In this document: piece by piece, positions 1 to 8,708 of the stretch
How positions within the stretch are numbered: position 1 is the first letter of the stretch
Layout of the letters: the number at the start of each line of letters is the position of its first letter
Assembly: GCA_937925855.1 (NCBI GenBank)
Contig: CALAMO010000054.1
Span: 1 to 42,447 of the forward strand
From: an uncultured Thiotrichaceae bacterium
GTDB lineage: Bacteria; Pseudomonadota; Gammaproteobacteria; Thiotrichales; Thiotrichaceae
DNA: 42,447 nt
Reading direction: 5' to 3'
Notes under the pieces: model-generated
What the model saw: only the letters and a program-made list of their open reading frames with translations
What the model was told of the DNA's origin: nothing
The model's database searches: none
Position numbers and translations under genes: made by a program

Positions 1-181
1 GTGGATCAACCCCACAAGGCGCGGCCCGTAACCCCTGAGTTAGCGCGACGTGCAGTTTATTATAGACCTGCCGCTGCTGCGGATTTAAGCGCCAGGCATT
101 GACATCATTCACTGCAATATCACGTTGAGGAACCGGGTTGAATAAATACGCACGTTCGGGGCGCACCCCCATAAAAGGCAT
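1..181 (-). CDS. Partial CDS, N-terminal 60 residues, unknown function
   Basis: An open frame starts at an ATG (179-181) preceded by a good ribosome binding site (TAAGGAG on the minus strand, about 190-196) and runs off the left edge with no stop. The visible N-terminus begins MPFMGVRPERAYLFNPVP and later contains QQRQVYNKLHVALTQGL. It has no signal peptide or membrane segment. It lies 28 bp downstream of the secreted-protein gene and is probably the last visible gene of the gloB-moaE transcription unit. I do not recognise a family with confidence and assign no function. Confidence 0.6.
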   Translation of the reverse strand, partial: MPFMGVRPERAYLFNPVPQRDIAVNDVNAWRLNPQQRQVYNKLHVALTQGLRAAPCGVDP

Positions 182-209
182 CGCTTAACTCCTTAGGTGC
201 AAGTGGCAC

Positions 210-749
210 TTAGGCAGGGCAAGGAGCCAGCACTGCCGTTGCGCTACTGTCATTACCAAACAGCGCGCTTACCGCTGCCTGCGTGGGTGTTTCTACCTGA
301 AGTCTGCTCTGGGCAATTTCAGCATCGGTAACGCGAATATTACCCAGCTCACTCTGCGGCAGCGTATCATCAACGTCGATGGTAAAACTCACGCGGCTAT
401 CCGCGGCGAGCGTTGGAATACGCAGTACCAATGCGCTATCGCCATCACCCACGGTTTGGGCAGAGATCAGTTGAATCTCACCTTCACGCACTTCAAACGG
501 CTGAAAAACTTCCACGCCCGCTCCGCTGTCCGTTGTATCAAAAATCAGTTTGCCCACGCTGCTGCTGAGATCAATCGTTAGCGTCAGCTGCGTTAAAGTA
601 CAGCTGCCAGTATTACGAATGCTAAAACGATCTTTCGGCGCACTTTCAGTAAAACTCACCTGGATAGTTGCCTGTGCCAAAGGGGTAAATAACAACAGCA
701 GCCCCAGCGTAAGCACGCTGCTGTAATACCTTAACCGACGTATAGCCAT
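210..749 (-). CDS. Secreted protein resembling 'aggregation factor core' proteins
   Basis: A 179-residue exported protein of unknown function. Residues 1-28 form a signal peptide with a Leu-rich core ending near AQA. The rest is Thr/Ser/Asp-rich and beta-like, with the stretches FTESAPKDRF, LTIDLSSSVGKLIFD and VSFTIDVDDTLPQSELG. From memory this pattern resembles small secreted proteins labelled 'aggregation factor core' in marine proteobacteria; I could not check this. Two ATGs are possible (755 and 749). The one at 749 is chosen because AGGAG lies about 7 bases before it but only 1 base before the other. It follows moaE after 33 bp, so it may be cotranscribed with the Moco genes, although nothing in the protein suggests a molybdenum role. 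Confidence 0.6.
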   Translation of the reverse strand: MAIRRLRYYSSVLTLGLLLLFTPLAQATIQVSFTESAPKDRFSIRNTGSCTLTQLTLTIDLSSSVGKLIFDTTDSGAGVEVFQPFEVREGEIQLISAQTVGDGDSALVLRIPTLAADSRVSFTIDVDDTLPQSELGNIRVTDAEIAQSRLQVETPTQAAVSALFGNDSSATAVLAPCPA

Positions 750-782
750 AGTCATACTCCTATTGTGGGGGCCTCAACGGTT

Positions 783-1226
783 TCAGCCCGCCGTGTTTTT
801 TTCTACCCAGCGCTGCGTGCCATCGGGCAGCGTTTCCTGCTTCCAAAAAGGCGCCTGATGTTTCAGCGCTTCCATGATCTCGCGGCAGGCAACAAAAGCC
901 GCGTTGCGGTGTGCTGACCAGACGGCGACCAAGACAATCGGATCACCTGGCAAAATCTCACCGACCCGGTGAACTAATAGAACGTGATCCAGGGCATGCT
1001 CAGCGATGGCCTGCTCAACCAGCGTCCGCAGCTTTTTTTCGGTCATCGCTGGATAATGCTCCAAACGCATCGCGGTCACATCATCACCGTCATTAAAATC
1101 ACGCATCGTCCCAATGAACAGCGCATTGGCACCGCACTGAGCAGCGTTAAAGGCGGCCTGCTGCTGAAAAGTGTCGAGCTCTGCCCAGGGGACCAGCGTG
1201 TCGTCATTAATCGCGATGCGAATCAT
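783..1226 (-). CDS. moaE: Molybdopterin synthase catalytic subunit MoaE
   Basis: MoaE (147 residues, usual length) pairs with thiocarboxylated MoaD to insert the two dithiolene sulfurs that convert cyclic pyranopterin monophosphate to molybdopterin in the cytoplasm. Family marks are GTMRDFNDGDDV (39-50), the LEHYPAM stretch (55-61), VHRVGEILPGD (85-95), HR at 106-107, and EALKHQAPFWKQE (119-131), whose Lys122 and Lys129 match the two essential lysines of the family. The start lies one base after the moaD stop, as expected for two subunits made together. No moaA or moaC is present in the window, so the first pathway step must be encoded elsewhere. Confidence 0.95.
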   Translation of the reverse strand: MIRIAINDDTLVPWAELDTFQQQAAFNAAQCGANALFIGTMRDFNDGDDVTAMRLEHYPAMTEKKLRTLVEQAIAEHALDHVLLVHRVGEILPGDPIVLVAVWSAHRNAAFVACREIMEALKHQAPFWKQETLPDGTQRWVEKNTAG

Positions 1227-1227
1227 C

Positions 1228-1458
1228 TCAGCCCCCGGTCACCGGCGGGAAAAACGCGACCTCGTCGCCATCGACGACTGCTTGTTCGGGCTGGCAATAG
1301 GTCTGGTTACAGGCGATTAATGTGCTCGCCGCCATTGAGTCGGCACCGACAATTTGCTGCCATAAACCACCTGCGGTCATACCTTCCTGCCACTCTAGGG
1401 CCACTTGACTGTGGCCGGTTTGCTCCCGCAGACTCGCAAAAAATAATACGTTTACCAT
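1228..1458 (-). CDS. moaD: Molybdopterin synthase sulfur carrier subunit MoaD
   Basis: A 76-residue ubiquitin-fold sulfur carrier. It ends in VTGG; in this family the terminal Gly-Gly is adenylated by MoeB and thiocarboxylated before sulfur transfer in MoaE. The N-terminus VNVLFFASLREQTG and the segment DGDEVAFFPPVTGG are typical of MoaD. It lies 24 bp after the mobB-moeA fusion and directly before moaE. No moeB is visible here. Confidence 0.94.
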   Translation of the reverse strand: MVNVLFFASLREQTGHSQVALEWQEGMTAGGLWQQIVGADSMAASTLIACNQTYCQPEQAVVDGDEVAFFPPVTGG

Positions 1459-1482
1459 AGGCTCTAATATCCTGAATCGTGC

Positions 1483-3279
1483 TCACAGACGCCCAAAGGG
1501 CTGAATCATCACCGGCTCACCCACAGCCACTCCGGCATTTTCTTCTGGCAGTACAATAAAACAGTTGGCCCGACTCATTGACGTTAAAATCCCTGAGCCT
1601 TGATGACCGGCGCGGGTGACGCTGAGCTGGCCGTGGGTATCGTGCTGAAAAATAGCGCGAATAAACTCGGTGCGCCCCGGTTTTTTGCGCAGCGCATCCT
1701 GACAGGTCGCCAGCAGCTGCAAGGGCCGGTAATCAGTTTCTCCCGCTAGCTTCAACAAGGCCGGTTTTACCAGCATCTGAAAGGTCACCATCACCGCCAC
1801 CGGATTGCCCGGCAGACCAAAAAACAGCGCATCACCTAAACGCCCAAAGGTTAGCGGGCGTCCTGGCTTAATGGCCAGTTTCCAAAAATGCATCTCACCC
1901 AGCCGCTCCAAAATAGCCTTGATATAATCTGCCTCGCCCACCGATACACCGCCTGAGCTGATCACCACATCCGCGTTTGCCGCCGCCTCACGCAGCGCTG
2001 CTTCCAAGAGCGCGGGCTGATCTGGGATCACGCCCATGTCGATAATGTCCATCTCTAATTCGCTCAGCAGGCTGTGCAGCGTGTAGCGGTTGCTATCGTA
2101 GATACAGCCCGGTTCCAGCGCCTCCCCGAGCGAACGCAGCTCATCGCCAGTTGAGAAAAAGGCGATACGCGGCGGGCGCAGCACTTTCGTTTCAGCTAGC
2201 CCTAGCGATGCCAGCAGGCCCACATCCGCTGCCGTGACGCGCCGCCCACGGCTTAATACGCGCTGGCCGCGCTGAATATCTTCTCCGGCCTGACGCACAT
2301 TTTGCCCGCTGCGGTGCCCACTGCCGATGCGAACGAGGTCTTTCGCCGGGGTTTCAGTCTGCTCCTGCATGACCACGGTGTCGGTGCCCACCGGCATAAT
2401 CGCCCCGGTCATTACGCGCACACACTGCCCGGCCAGACAGCTGCCGGTAAACGGCTGTCCGGCCAGTGCTGTGCCAATCACCTTATATTCACGTACCTCG
2501 GTAGTCGGCAGTTCTGTCCCCGCCAAAGCATATCCATCCATGGCCGAGTTCGTATAAGCCGGTACATTCAGCGGTGAAATCACATCCGCCGCCAGCACCT
2601 GATGCAAAGTCGCACGCAGCGGACGCTGGAGAGCAGCGGTCAGTGGGCTAACAGCGGCATTGAGCTGCTGCTGAGCGGCGCTAAAGGCCATGCTATCGGG
2701 GTCACGCGCATCCGCGCAGCTGGGCGTTGACTGAATTTGCGGCGTGGCCTGTTTAACCACTTCGGTAAGAATAAACTGTACGATGCGCTCTGGCGCATTT
2801 AAATCCAGTAGCGGCAGCGGACGCAGCTGCGCCAGTGCCGCCGGAGCGTGATCACACACCAAAGCGATAATATGCGCATCGTCGGGAAACAGCAGTGGCT
2901 TGCCCAGCTCAGGCCGATTGATCTCTAGCTTAGGGAAAGCCTCATGCTTAAAGCCTTCCACTAGAATCAGATCCGCGCAGTTCGGGTTCACCAAGCGCAG
3001 CGCATCCTGTAGGGAGGGTTCCTGCTGATCCGCACACTCCTGCATAATTGCCAGCCGCGTGCTGGCCGCTAAGATCACCTGATCCGCACCGGCAGCACGA
3101 AACTTAAAGCTGTCTTTGCCGGGCTGATCTAGCTCGATCTTATGATGGCCGTGTTTAATCACCGCCAGCCGCAGCCCCTCCGCTTTCAACAGCGGAATCA
3201 ACTGGGTCAACAGCGTGGTCTTACCGCTGCCGCTCCAGGCACAAAAACCGATCATGGGAATTGCAGGCGTCGCTAACAT
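1483..3279 (-). CDS. MobB-MoeA fusion: Moco guanine dinucleotide accessory GTPase plus molybdopterin molybdenumtransferase
   Basis: A 598-residue two-domain protein. Residues 1-175 are MobB-like: a P-loop WSGSGKTT (15-22), the IKHGHHKIELDQPGKDS block (41-57) and ILVEGFKHEAFPKLEI (105-120). A variable linker spans about 176-197. Residues 198-598 are a full MoeA, with PAYTNSAMDGYAL (240-252), STGDE (376-380), SSGGVSVGEADY (441-452) and GLPGNPVAV (488-496). MoeA inserts molybdate into adenylylated molybdopterin; MobB is an accessory GTP-binding protein associated with MobA. The start ATG is two bases before the mobA stop codon begins, so translation is probably coupled. A Met at 197 could act as an internal start for free MoeA, but no clear ribosome binding site was established for it. 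Confidence 0.93.
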   Translation of the reverse strand: MLATPAIPMIGFCAWSGSGKTTLLTQLIPLLKAEGLRLAVIKHGHHKIELDQPGKDSFKFRAAGADQVILAASTRLAIMQECADQQEPSLQDALRLVNPNCADLILVEGFKHEAFPKLEINRPELGKPLLFPDDAHIIALVCDHAPAALAQLRPLPLLDLNAPERIVQFILTEVVKQATPQIQSTPSCADARDPDSMAFSAAQQQLNAAVSPLTAALQRPLRATLHQVLAADVISPLNVPAYTNSAMDGYALAGTELPTTEVREYKVIGTALAGQPFTGSCLAGQCVRVMTGAIMPVGTDTVVMQEQTETPAKDLVRIGSGHRSGQNVRQAGEDIQRGQRVLSRGRRVTAADVGLLASLGLAETKVLRPPRIAFFSTGDELRSLGEALEPGCIYDSNRYTLHSLLSELEMDIIDMGVIPDQPALLEAALREAAANADVVISSGGVSVGEADYIKAILERLGEMHFWKLAIKPGRPLTFGRLGDALFFGLPGNPVAVMVTFQMLVKPALLKLAGETDYRPLQLLATCQDALRKKPGRTEFIRAIFQHDTHGQLSVTRAGHQGSGILTSMSRANCFIVLPEENAGVAVGEPVMIQPFGRL

Positions 3280-3280
3280 A

Positions 3281-3934
3281 TCAGCGTAACCCCTGTTCTA
3301 AGGCCTGCTGCTGCTGCGGCGTATTCATATTGTGGAAGATTTCTGGCACGTCAGAAAAGTCTACGGTCACACAGCGATGCTGGGCGTACCAGCGGTCAAT
3401 TTTACGCTCACCCCCCATTAGAAATGCCTGCAAACTGGGCAGCAGCGCCACCGGCAATAAAGCATGCACGGGCTGTAAGCGTGTCCCATCGTGAGCCACT
3501 GCCAGTTCGGCTGTTGCCTGCTGCACCGCGTTGAGCATGCGCACGGCCATATCCGGTGCAATGCGCGGCCCATCGCAGGGTACGGTGAGAATCCACGGCG
3601 TATCCACGCGGGCTAGCACGCTGGCAAAACCGGCCAGCGGCCCCTGGTAATCACTGAGTTCATCACGCACAACTGGCACGCCATAGCGCTGGTAGATGGC
3701 CTGATTGCGGTTTGCATTAATCAGCACCTTGTCTAACTGGGCCTGTAATGCCGCGAGCAAATATTCCACCAAAGGCTGCCCATTGAGCGGGACTAAGCCC
3801 TTATCCTGTCCGCCGAGGCGGCGTCCCATGCCTCCAGCCAAAATAACGCCCGTGACTAGGGCGCTGACTGAAGCGGTGTTGTCTGCTGGCGCGGCGGCAG
3901 CGTGGGTGTTAGGTGCGCTCATTCGGATACTCAT
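3281..3934 (-). CDS. mobA: Molybdenum cofactor guanylyltransferase MobA
   Basis: MobA (217 residues) transfers GMP from GTP to Mo-molybdopterin to make the bis-MGD cofactor used by DMSO-reductase-type enzymes. The nucleotide-binding signature VILAGGMGRRLGGQDKGLVP lies near residues 30-49, with LNGQPLVEYLL following and the metal-binding stretch VPCDGPRIAPD near 118-128. The first 29 residues are an Ala/Ser-rich extension not expected in the family. Starts at residue 1 (3934) or residue 5 are both possible and neither has a strong ribosome binding site. It overlaps the upstream ABC ATPase gene by 26 bp and is followed directly by the MobB-MoeA fusion. Confidence 0.93.
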   Translation of the reverse strand: MSIRMSAPNTHAAAAPADNTASVSALVTGVILAGGMGRRLGGQDKGLVPLNGQPLVEYLLAALQAQLDKVLINANRNQAIYQRYGVPVVRDELSDYQGPLAGFASVLARVDTPWILTVPCDGPRIAPDMAVRMLNAVQQATAELAVAHDGTRLQPVHALLPVALLPSLQAFLMGGERKIDRWYAQHRCVTVDFSDVPEIFHNMNTPQQQQALEQGLR

Positions 3935-4601
3935 ACGCCTTTAGCTGTGCCTGCTCCAAGTGAAGAAAATGGCTGGCGGTGTCTGCAAACAGTGCGGGGT
4001 CATGGCTGCTGACTAAGAGCGCCAAACCCTCCTGACAGAGCTGCTGCATCAGCAGCAGCGTGCGCGCGCGGGCCGAGGCATCCATATTCGCCGTGGGTTC
4101 GTCCAGCAGCAGCGCCTGAGGCTGCCGCAGGCGGGCGCGGGCAATCGCCACCCGCTGGCATTCTCCGCCCGATAGGCTTTTTGCATTGTTGTCCATAATA
4201 GCATCCAGATCCGCCCAGGCGCCAATAGCCTGAATCTGGGTCTGCCGTTCTACGCGGCTCAGCCGCCGAGGCAGCGCATAGTTCAGGTTATGGCGCACCG
4301 TACCGCTGAACATATAGGGCTGCTGATGCAGGTACATGACATTGCGCTGGAGGTAATTGCGCAGCTTACGCCAGGAATAAGCACCGCTGGGGGTTGCTAT
4401 GGCGCCACCGTCCGGCTGCTCCAGCCCGGCCAGAATACGCATGAGCGTGGTTTTGCCGCTGCCATTTTTGCCGGTGAGTAAAATGCACTGTCCACCGACC
4501 AGCGTCAGGTTTAGATTAGCGAACAGCGTACGTTTACCAAAGCGTTTACTGAGTCCGCTGTATAACAGGCGGATAGCGGGTGCGGAGGGTACCTTAGCCA
4601 C
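3909..4601 (-). CDS. ABC transporter ATP-binding protein, probably tungstate/molybdate (TupC-like)
   Basis: A 230-residue ABC ATPase with Walker A GKNGSGKTT, Q-loop region YLHQQPYMFSGTVRHN, signature SLSGGECQ, Walker B ALLLDEP and switch SHDPALF. Length and position inside a Moco operon suggest the ATPase of a tungstate or molybdate importer of the TupABC type. No cognate permease or binding protein lies in this window, so it is an orphan here. It starts with GTG, overlapping the gloB stop by 8 bp (GTGGCTAA), and its 3' end overlaps mobA. Substrate is inferred from context only; another oxyanion or an export function cannot be excluded. Confidence 0.75.
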   Translation of the reverse strand: MAKVPSAPAIRLLYSGLSKRFGKRTLFANLNLTLVGGQCILLTGKNGSGKTTLMRILAGLEQPDGGAIATPSGAYSWRKLRNYLQRNVMYLHQQPYMFSGTVRHNLNYALPRRLSRVERQTQIQAIGAWADLDAIMDNNAKSLSGGECQRVAIARARLRQPQALLLDEPTANMDASARARTLLLMQQLCQEGLALLVSSHDPALFADTASHFLHLEQAQLKAYEYPNERT

Positions 4602-5364
4602 GCAGTTCCCGAATTTTCACAAACACATCGACCTCAGCGGCGGTCTGCATGCCCAACTGCCGCCGAATCCCAGCGTCATTCGCCCGCAGAAACGGATTGG
4701 TCGCTAGCTCAGTCGCCAGCGTAAACGGTACCGTCGGCTTGTCCTGCGCCCGCAGCGCATCCACCTCACGGCTGCGCTGCTGTAAATCTGAGTTCTCCGG
4801 GTCGACCGAGAGTGCAAAAGCGGCGTTCTCCTGCGTATATTCATGGCTGCAATAAATCAGCGTGTCCGGCGGCAGTGCATGGAGCTTCTTCAGGCTTTCC
4901 CAGATCATCTGCGGCGTGCCTTCGAATGCTTTACCACAGCCCATCGCGAACAGCGTATCGCCCACAAAAATAAGACCGGGGCCCGGCAGGTAATAGCACA
5001 GTAAATCCATGGTGTGGCCTGGGGTATGCAGCACCTGCACCTCATGCCCAGCAAATGCAAAGCGCTCGCCGTCTTTGACATAACGGTCGATGCCCTGAAT
5101 AGTCCCGGCTGCTTTATAGGATGGGCCAATCACCTCACACCCCGTCTCGGCTTTCAGATCGAGTACGCCATTGACATGGTCAAAATGGTGGTGGGTGATG
5201 AATAAGTGGCTGAGCTGCCAACCCTTTTCAGCCAGTGCTTCAAAGTAGGTTTGCGTGATGCCACAGTCAATACAGGCGGTTTCACCCGTATCTGGGGCGT
5301 GCAGTAAAACCCCATAGTTATCATCAATATCATAGGGAAACTGGTGGATTTCAAGCGGCGTCAT
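4594..5364 (-). CDS. gloB: Hydroxyacylglutathione hydrolase (glyoxalase II)
   Basis: GloB (256 residues from ATG at 5364) hydrolyses S-lactoylglutathione to D-lactate and glutathione, the second step of methylglyoxal detoxification. The binuclear metal site is visible: THHHFDH at 57-63 (His58, His60, Asp62, His63), His117 in HTPGHT, Asp136 in FVGDTLF and His174 in YCSHEY. The C-terminal substrate-binding part TNPFLRAND (222-230) is also typical. A TTG two codons upstream (5370) could serve as start, but the ATG is preferred. It heads the Moco operon by overlap with the ABC ATPase. A GloB in that position is unusual and may reflect transcriptional convenience only. Confidence 0.92.
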   Translation of the reverse strand: MTPLEIHQFPYDIDDNYGVLLHAPDTGETACIDCGITQTYFEALAEKGWQLSHLFITHHHFDHVNGVLDLKAETGCEVIGPSYKAAGTIQGIDRYVKDGERFAFAGHEVQVLHTPGHTMDLLCYYLPGPGLIFVGDTLFAMGCGKAFEGTPQMIWESLKKLHALPPDTLIYCSHEYTQENAAFALSVDPENSDLQQRSREVDALRAQDKPTVPFTLATELATNPFLRANDAGIRRQLGMQTAAEVDVFVKIRELRG

Positions 5365-5460
5365 GCGCAATACCTATTCAGCAATCAAGAGCCCTGCATT
5401 TTAAGTAGGGCCGGCCTGCTTATCCAGTGTTTTCGTCCGTCTCCGGGGCTAGCGCTTATC

Positions 5461-7404
5461 TCAGGGCTTGCGTTTAGGCGGCTTGCTGCCCGCTCCGTCC
5501 TTCTTGCTCGGCTTGGCTTTTTTGAGTTTCAGCTTGGTGCTGCCTGCTGGCGCAGCGGCTTGCTTAGCAGCGGCTTTGCGCTTTGGGGCCGCCGATTTAG
5601 TCTTAGCTTTAAATGGCTTTTTATGGCTTGGCCCGCTGTTGGGGTTGCGCCCTGGACGAGCATCAGCTGATTTACCCGCCGAACCGTCAACTCGAATATC
5701 CAGCTTGCGGCCACATACCCGCACCGATTTCAAGTGCTCAAACACATCCAGGGGCATGCCATCCGGCAAATCCAGCACAGTGAAACTGTCTCGAATAGAA
5801 ATATTAGCGATATATTCACTGTCGAGGCTGATTTCATTCGCAATCGCACCCACAATGTTTTTGGCCTGCACGCCATGTTCGCGCCCGACATCAATCCGGT
5901 AGCGCTTCATATCGAGGCCAATCGGAGGTTCTTGCCGCTCTTCACGGCTATATTCACGCCGCTGGCGCGGTTCACCACTGTCGCTACGGGGCTCTCTGCT
6001 GCGCTTGTCCTCGCGCTGTCCGCGCTCAGCCTGCACGGTGGGCTCATCGTTAATTGTGGGCTGTAGTGGCTGTTCTTTCTGCACTAGATAAGCCAGTGCT
6101 GCCGCCACATCATCCATGTCCAGCTCGTTTTCCTGCTGGTACTGCTGCACCAGTTCACGGAAGAAAGCGAGCTTTTCGGTGTGGCGCACCGCATCCAGCT
6201 GCGCTTTAAACTGACCGATACGCCGATCGACAATTTCATTGCGGGTCGGTAGCTGCATCGGTTCAATTTTCTGGTTGGTTGCACGCTCAATGGCATGAAG
6301 CATGCGTTTTTCACGCGGTGCCACAAACAAGATCGCCTCACCACTGCGGCCAGCACGACCGGTGCGGCCAATGCGATGCACATAAGATTCCGTATCGTTT
6401 GGAATATCGTAGTTAAAGACGTGGCTAATACGCGGCACATCCAAACCACGCGCTGCCACATCGGTCGCCACAACAATATCCAGTTTGCCCTGCTTCAGCC
6501 GTTCTACCGTGCGCTCACGCTGCTGCTGGTTTAAGTCGCCGTTTAATGCCGCACTGGCAAAGCCACGGGCGGCCAGTTTTTCTGCTAAGTCTTCAGTGCT
6601 GAGCTTGGTGCGCACAAAAATAATCATCGCATCAAAGTCAGTCGCTTCCAGAATCCGCGTCAGTGCATCCAGTTTATGCACGCCTCGGACCTGCCAGTAG
6701 CGCTGCTTAATTGCTGAGACCGTCGCTGTTTTAGCCGCGATTTTTATTTCTTGCGGCTCGTTTAGGTGACGTAGCGCAATGCGTCGAATCGGCGCGGGCA
6801 TTGTGGCGGAGAATAAGGCAACTTGGCGCTTAGCAGGGGTATGACCGAGAATCTGGTCGACATCATCAATAAATCCCATGCGCAGCATTTCATCCGCTTC
6901 ATCTAAGACCACGGCCTGTAGGCTGTCCAGATTTAAGCTTTTGCGGCCAAGATGATCCAAAATGCGCCCCGGCGTGCCCACCACCACGTGGACACCGCGA
7001 TGCAAACGACTGAGCTGTAATCCCATGCCCTGTCCGCCATAAATCGGCAGAATCTGAAAGCCACGTAGATGACGGGCGTAGGTCTGCATCGCCTCAGCGA
7101 CTTGCAATGCCAGTTCACGGGTCGGCGTTAACACTAAGAGCTGAGGCCGCACCTGACTGAGGTCAATTTTACTCAGCAGCGGCAAAGCGAATGCCGCCGT
7201 TTTACCGGTGCCGGTCTGGGCCTGTCCGATTAAATCACGCCCCTCCAGCAACAGCGGAATACTTTCGGCCTGTATTGGGGACGGCGTTTCATAGCCGACC
7301 TCATTAATAGCCCGCATCACAGGTTCAGCCAAAGCAAGATCAGCAAAACGAACGGAGGGGGTCACGGGAGCAACATCTGGGGCAGGCAGCGTTTCTTGAG
7401 TCAT
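5461..7404 (-). CDS. deaD: DEAD-box ATP-dependent RNA helicase DeaD/CsdA
   Basis: A 647-residue RNA helicase that in its family helps ribosome assembly and mRNA unfolding, especially in the cold. All core motifs are present: Q motif around FADLAL...PSPIQ (20-45), Walker A AQTGTGKT (62-69), PTRELALQ (94-101), TPGRI (144-148), DEAD (168-171), SAT (199-201), ATDVAARGLD (313-322) and HRIGRTGR (343-350). An Arg/Glu-rich hinge (460-495) leads to a DbpA-type RNA-binding domain (about 497-575), then a Lys/Ala/Pro-rich basic tail (595-647). The start at 7404 is chosen because the frame upstream to 7530 gives a Cys/Arg/Trp-rich stretch unlike the family. It lies 96 bp before gloB on the same strand. 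Confidence 0.94.
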   Translation of the reverse strand: MTQETLPAPDVAPVTPSVRFADLALAEPVMRAINEVGYETPSPIQAESIPLLLEGRDLIGQAQTGTGKTAAFALPLLSKIDLSQVRPQLLVLTPTRELALQVAEAMQTYARHLRGFQILPIYGGQGMGLQLSRLHRGVHVVVGTPGRILDHLGRKSLNLDSLQAVVLDEADEMLRMGFIDDVDQILGHTPAKRQVALFSATMPAPIRRIALRHLNEPQEIKIAAKTATVSAIKQRYWQVRGVHKLDALTRILEATDFDAMIIFVRTKLSTEDLAEKLAARGFASAALNGDLNQQQRERTVERLKQGKLDIVVATDVAARGLDVPRISHVFNYDIPNDTESYVHRIGRTGRAGRSGEAILFVAPREKRMLHAIERATNQKIEPMQLPTRNEIVDRRIGQFKAQLDAVRHTEKLAFFRELVQQYQQENELDMDDVAAALAYLVQKEQPLQPTINDEPTVQAERGQREDKRSREPRSDSGEPRQRREYSREERQEPPIGLDMKRYRIDVGREHGVQAKNIVGAIANEISLDSEYIANISIRDSFTVLDLPDGMPLDVFEHLKSVRVCGRKLDIRVDGSAGKSADARPGRNPNSGPSHKKPFKAKTKSAAPKRKAAAKQAAAPAGSTKLKLKKAKPSKKDGAGSKPPKRKP

Positions 7405-7739
7405 GGTCTTCACAGGTAGAGGCAGTGACCGGCAGACGGAATAACTAACCGTACCGGAAATGAGCGGGTCGCGTACTGTACGTGGTTTAGTGCACCGCTG
7501 ACAAGTCCTAAATGAACGCCACCAACACATTTAAGCCACGGATTGAATATTCTATCAACAACGGGGCAAATATAGGGAACTATATCCCATTATTTTAAAG
7601 GATTGCAGTAGACTTTTAAGTAGGCGCATAAACCCTCAAAAAAAAATTTGTAAACCTCTTTTGGCATGAGCGCGTCGTATATCTAGATAGATGTACTAAT
7701 GAAAGCTATTCCATACACACTGAACAGGGACGGTTATTG
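7405..7739. promoter_or_regulatory. Divergent intergenic region between deaD and the OmpA-like gene
   Basis: A 335-bp gap between divergent genes that must hold promoters for both. It is AT-rich in the middle (7550-7650), including an A9 run near 7639. The OmpA-like gene has a clear ribosome binding site, AGGGA, at 7726-7730. The deaD leader of more than 100 bases would suit cold-shock control, but I see no convincing cold-box motif. No small gene was recognised. Confidence 0.4.
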
Positions 7740-8624
7740 ATGTCAACCACGGATATGATTGCGGCACATGACGACCTCAGCAGCACCCAGGAATATACAA
7801 TTGCTGGAATAGTCATTGTATTTTTTGGCTTACTATACGGGTTATTCAACTACGGTTTTTCCGGTATTCACCTTAAGGCCAATGACGTGCAGCTCGCACC
7901 CGTAATCGCGACTGGGCGCCATCACACCGCACCGTCAACTAGCACTGGTCAAGCAGATAACAGCCTAGTCTTTGCCTCGAAACAAGCTGCCCGTGACACT
8001 GACACGCTACCCGCGACAGCCGCAGTAACCACCGCAGCGCGCACAGCTGGTGCCAGCGAAACACAGCAGCTGGCGCTGGCGAGTGCTGCTGTTGTTAGCA
8101 CAAGCACAACCGCCGCCAACGCAAAACCCGTCCCGGCAAGGGCAGAACCAACCGCCGCCCCAGCCATCACGGCAGCACCCGAAGTCGTCGCAACAACCAC
8201 TGCCGTCAGCAACCCAATACCGCGCGTGATTACTGATCCTGCCATTCTCAAGCTGCGGGATCATCTGCTAAACGGCGAATTGGAGCAGGCCGTCCTATTG
8301 GGAAGCGTTAGCTTTGCGGATAAATCCGAGAAGGCTGAACTGAGCGCAGAGACCCAAGTGCTTGATCTGGCTGCGTTGTTGCAGCAAAACCCCGGCACCA
8401 AAATACTCATTCGGGGCCACACCACCGACGAAGGCTCAATCGCAGACAGCAAGACACTCGCGCTAGCGCGTGCGACGGCGCTGGGGCAACGACTGGTAGC
8501 CGCAGGTGTCGCAGCACGCCATATCATTATTATGGGTATGGGCGATGCTGAGCCTTTATCCAGCGATAACAAACAGCAAAACCGAGGAAGAAACAGACGC
8601 ATCGACGTTGCTATCACGCAATAA
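7740..8624 (+). CDS. OmpA-family peptidoglycan-binding protein with N-terminal membrane anchor
   Basis: A 294-residue envelope protein. Residues 19-41 (from YTIAGIVIVFFGLLYGLFNY) form a single transmembrane anchor. Residues about 50-165 are an Ala/Thr/Ser/Val-rich low-complexity spacer. The C-terminus (about 185-294) is an OmpA-like domain with ILIRGHTTDEGS, LALARATALGQRL and the ending NKQQNRGRNRRIDVAI, which carries the Asn/Arg pattern used to hold meso-diaminopimelate. It probably tethers the inner membrane to the cell wall, and may work with the membrane channel gene 84 bp downstream. The ATG at 7740 is used; a TTG one codon upstream is less likely. Confidence 0.8.
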   Translation: MSTTDMIAAHDDLSSTQEYTIAGIVIVFFGLLYGLFNYGFSGIHLKANDVQLAPVIATGRHHTAPSTSTGQADNSLVFASKQAARDTDTLPATAAVTTAARTAGASETQQLALASAAVVSTSTTAANAKPVPARAEPTAAPAITAAPEVVATTTAVSNPIPRVITDPAILKLRDHLLNGELEQAVLLGSVSFADKSEKAELSAETQVLDLAALLQQNPGTKILIRGHTTDEGSIADSKTLALARATALGQRLVAAGVAARHIIIMGMGDAEPLSSDNKQQNRGRNRRIDVAITQ

Positions 8625-8708
8625 TGGACAGCTTTAGATACAGAGACCTGCGTGCTTATGGGCAAGATAGTCAGCTGCGTTCACTTTGACAGACAAGGAG
8701 CAAACTAA

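Noticed and set aside
984-1460. 158-residue frame on the plus strand
   Set aside because: It lies opposite moaE and moaD, which are certain by motif; its protein is Arg/His/Pro-rich and resembles no family.
7405-7530. N-terminal extension of DeaD to an ATG at 7530
   Set aside because: The added residues are Cys/Arg/Trp-rich and unlike the family; the ATG at 7404 gives the normal N-terminus.
7949-8665. Antisense frames opposite the OmpA-like gene
   Set aside because: They are shadows of its Ala/Thr-rich low-complexity spacer.
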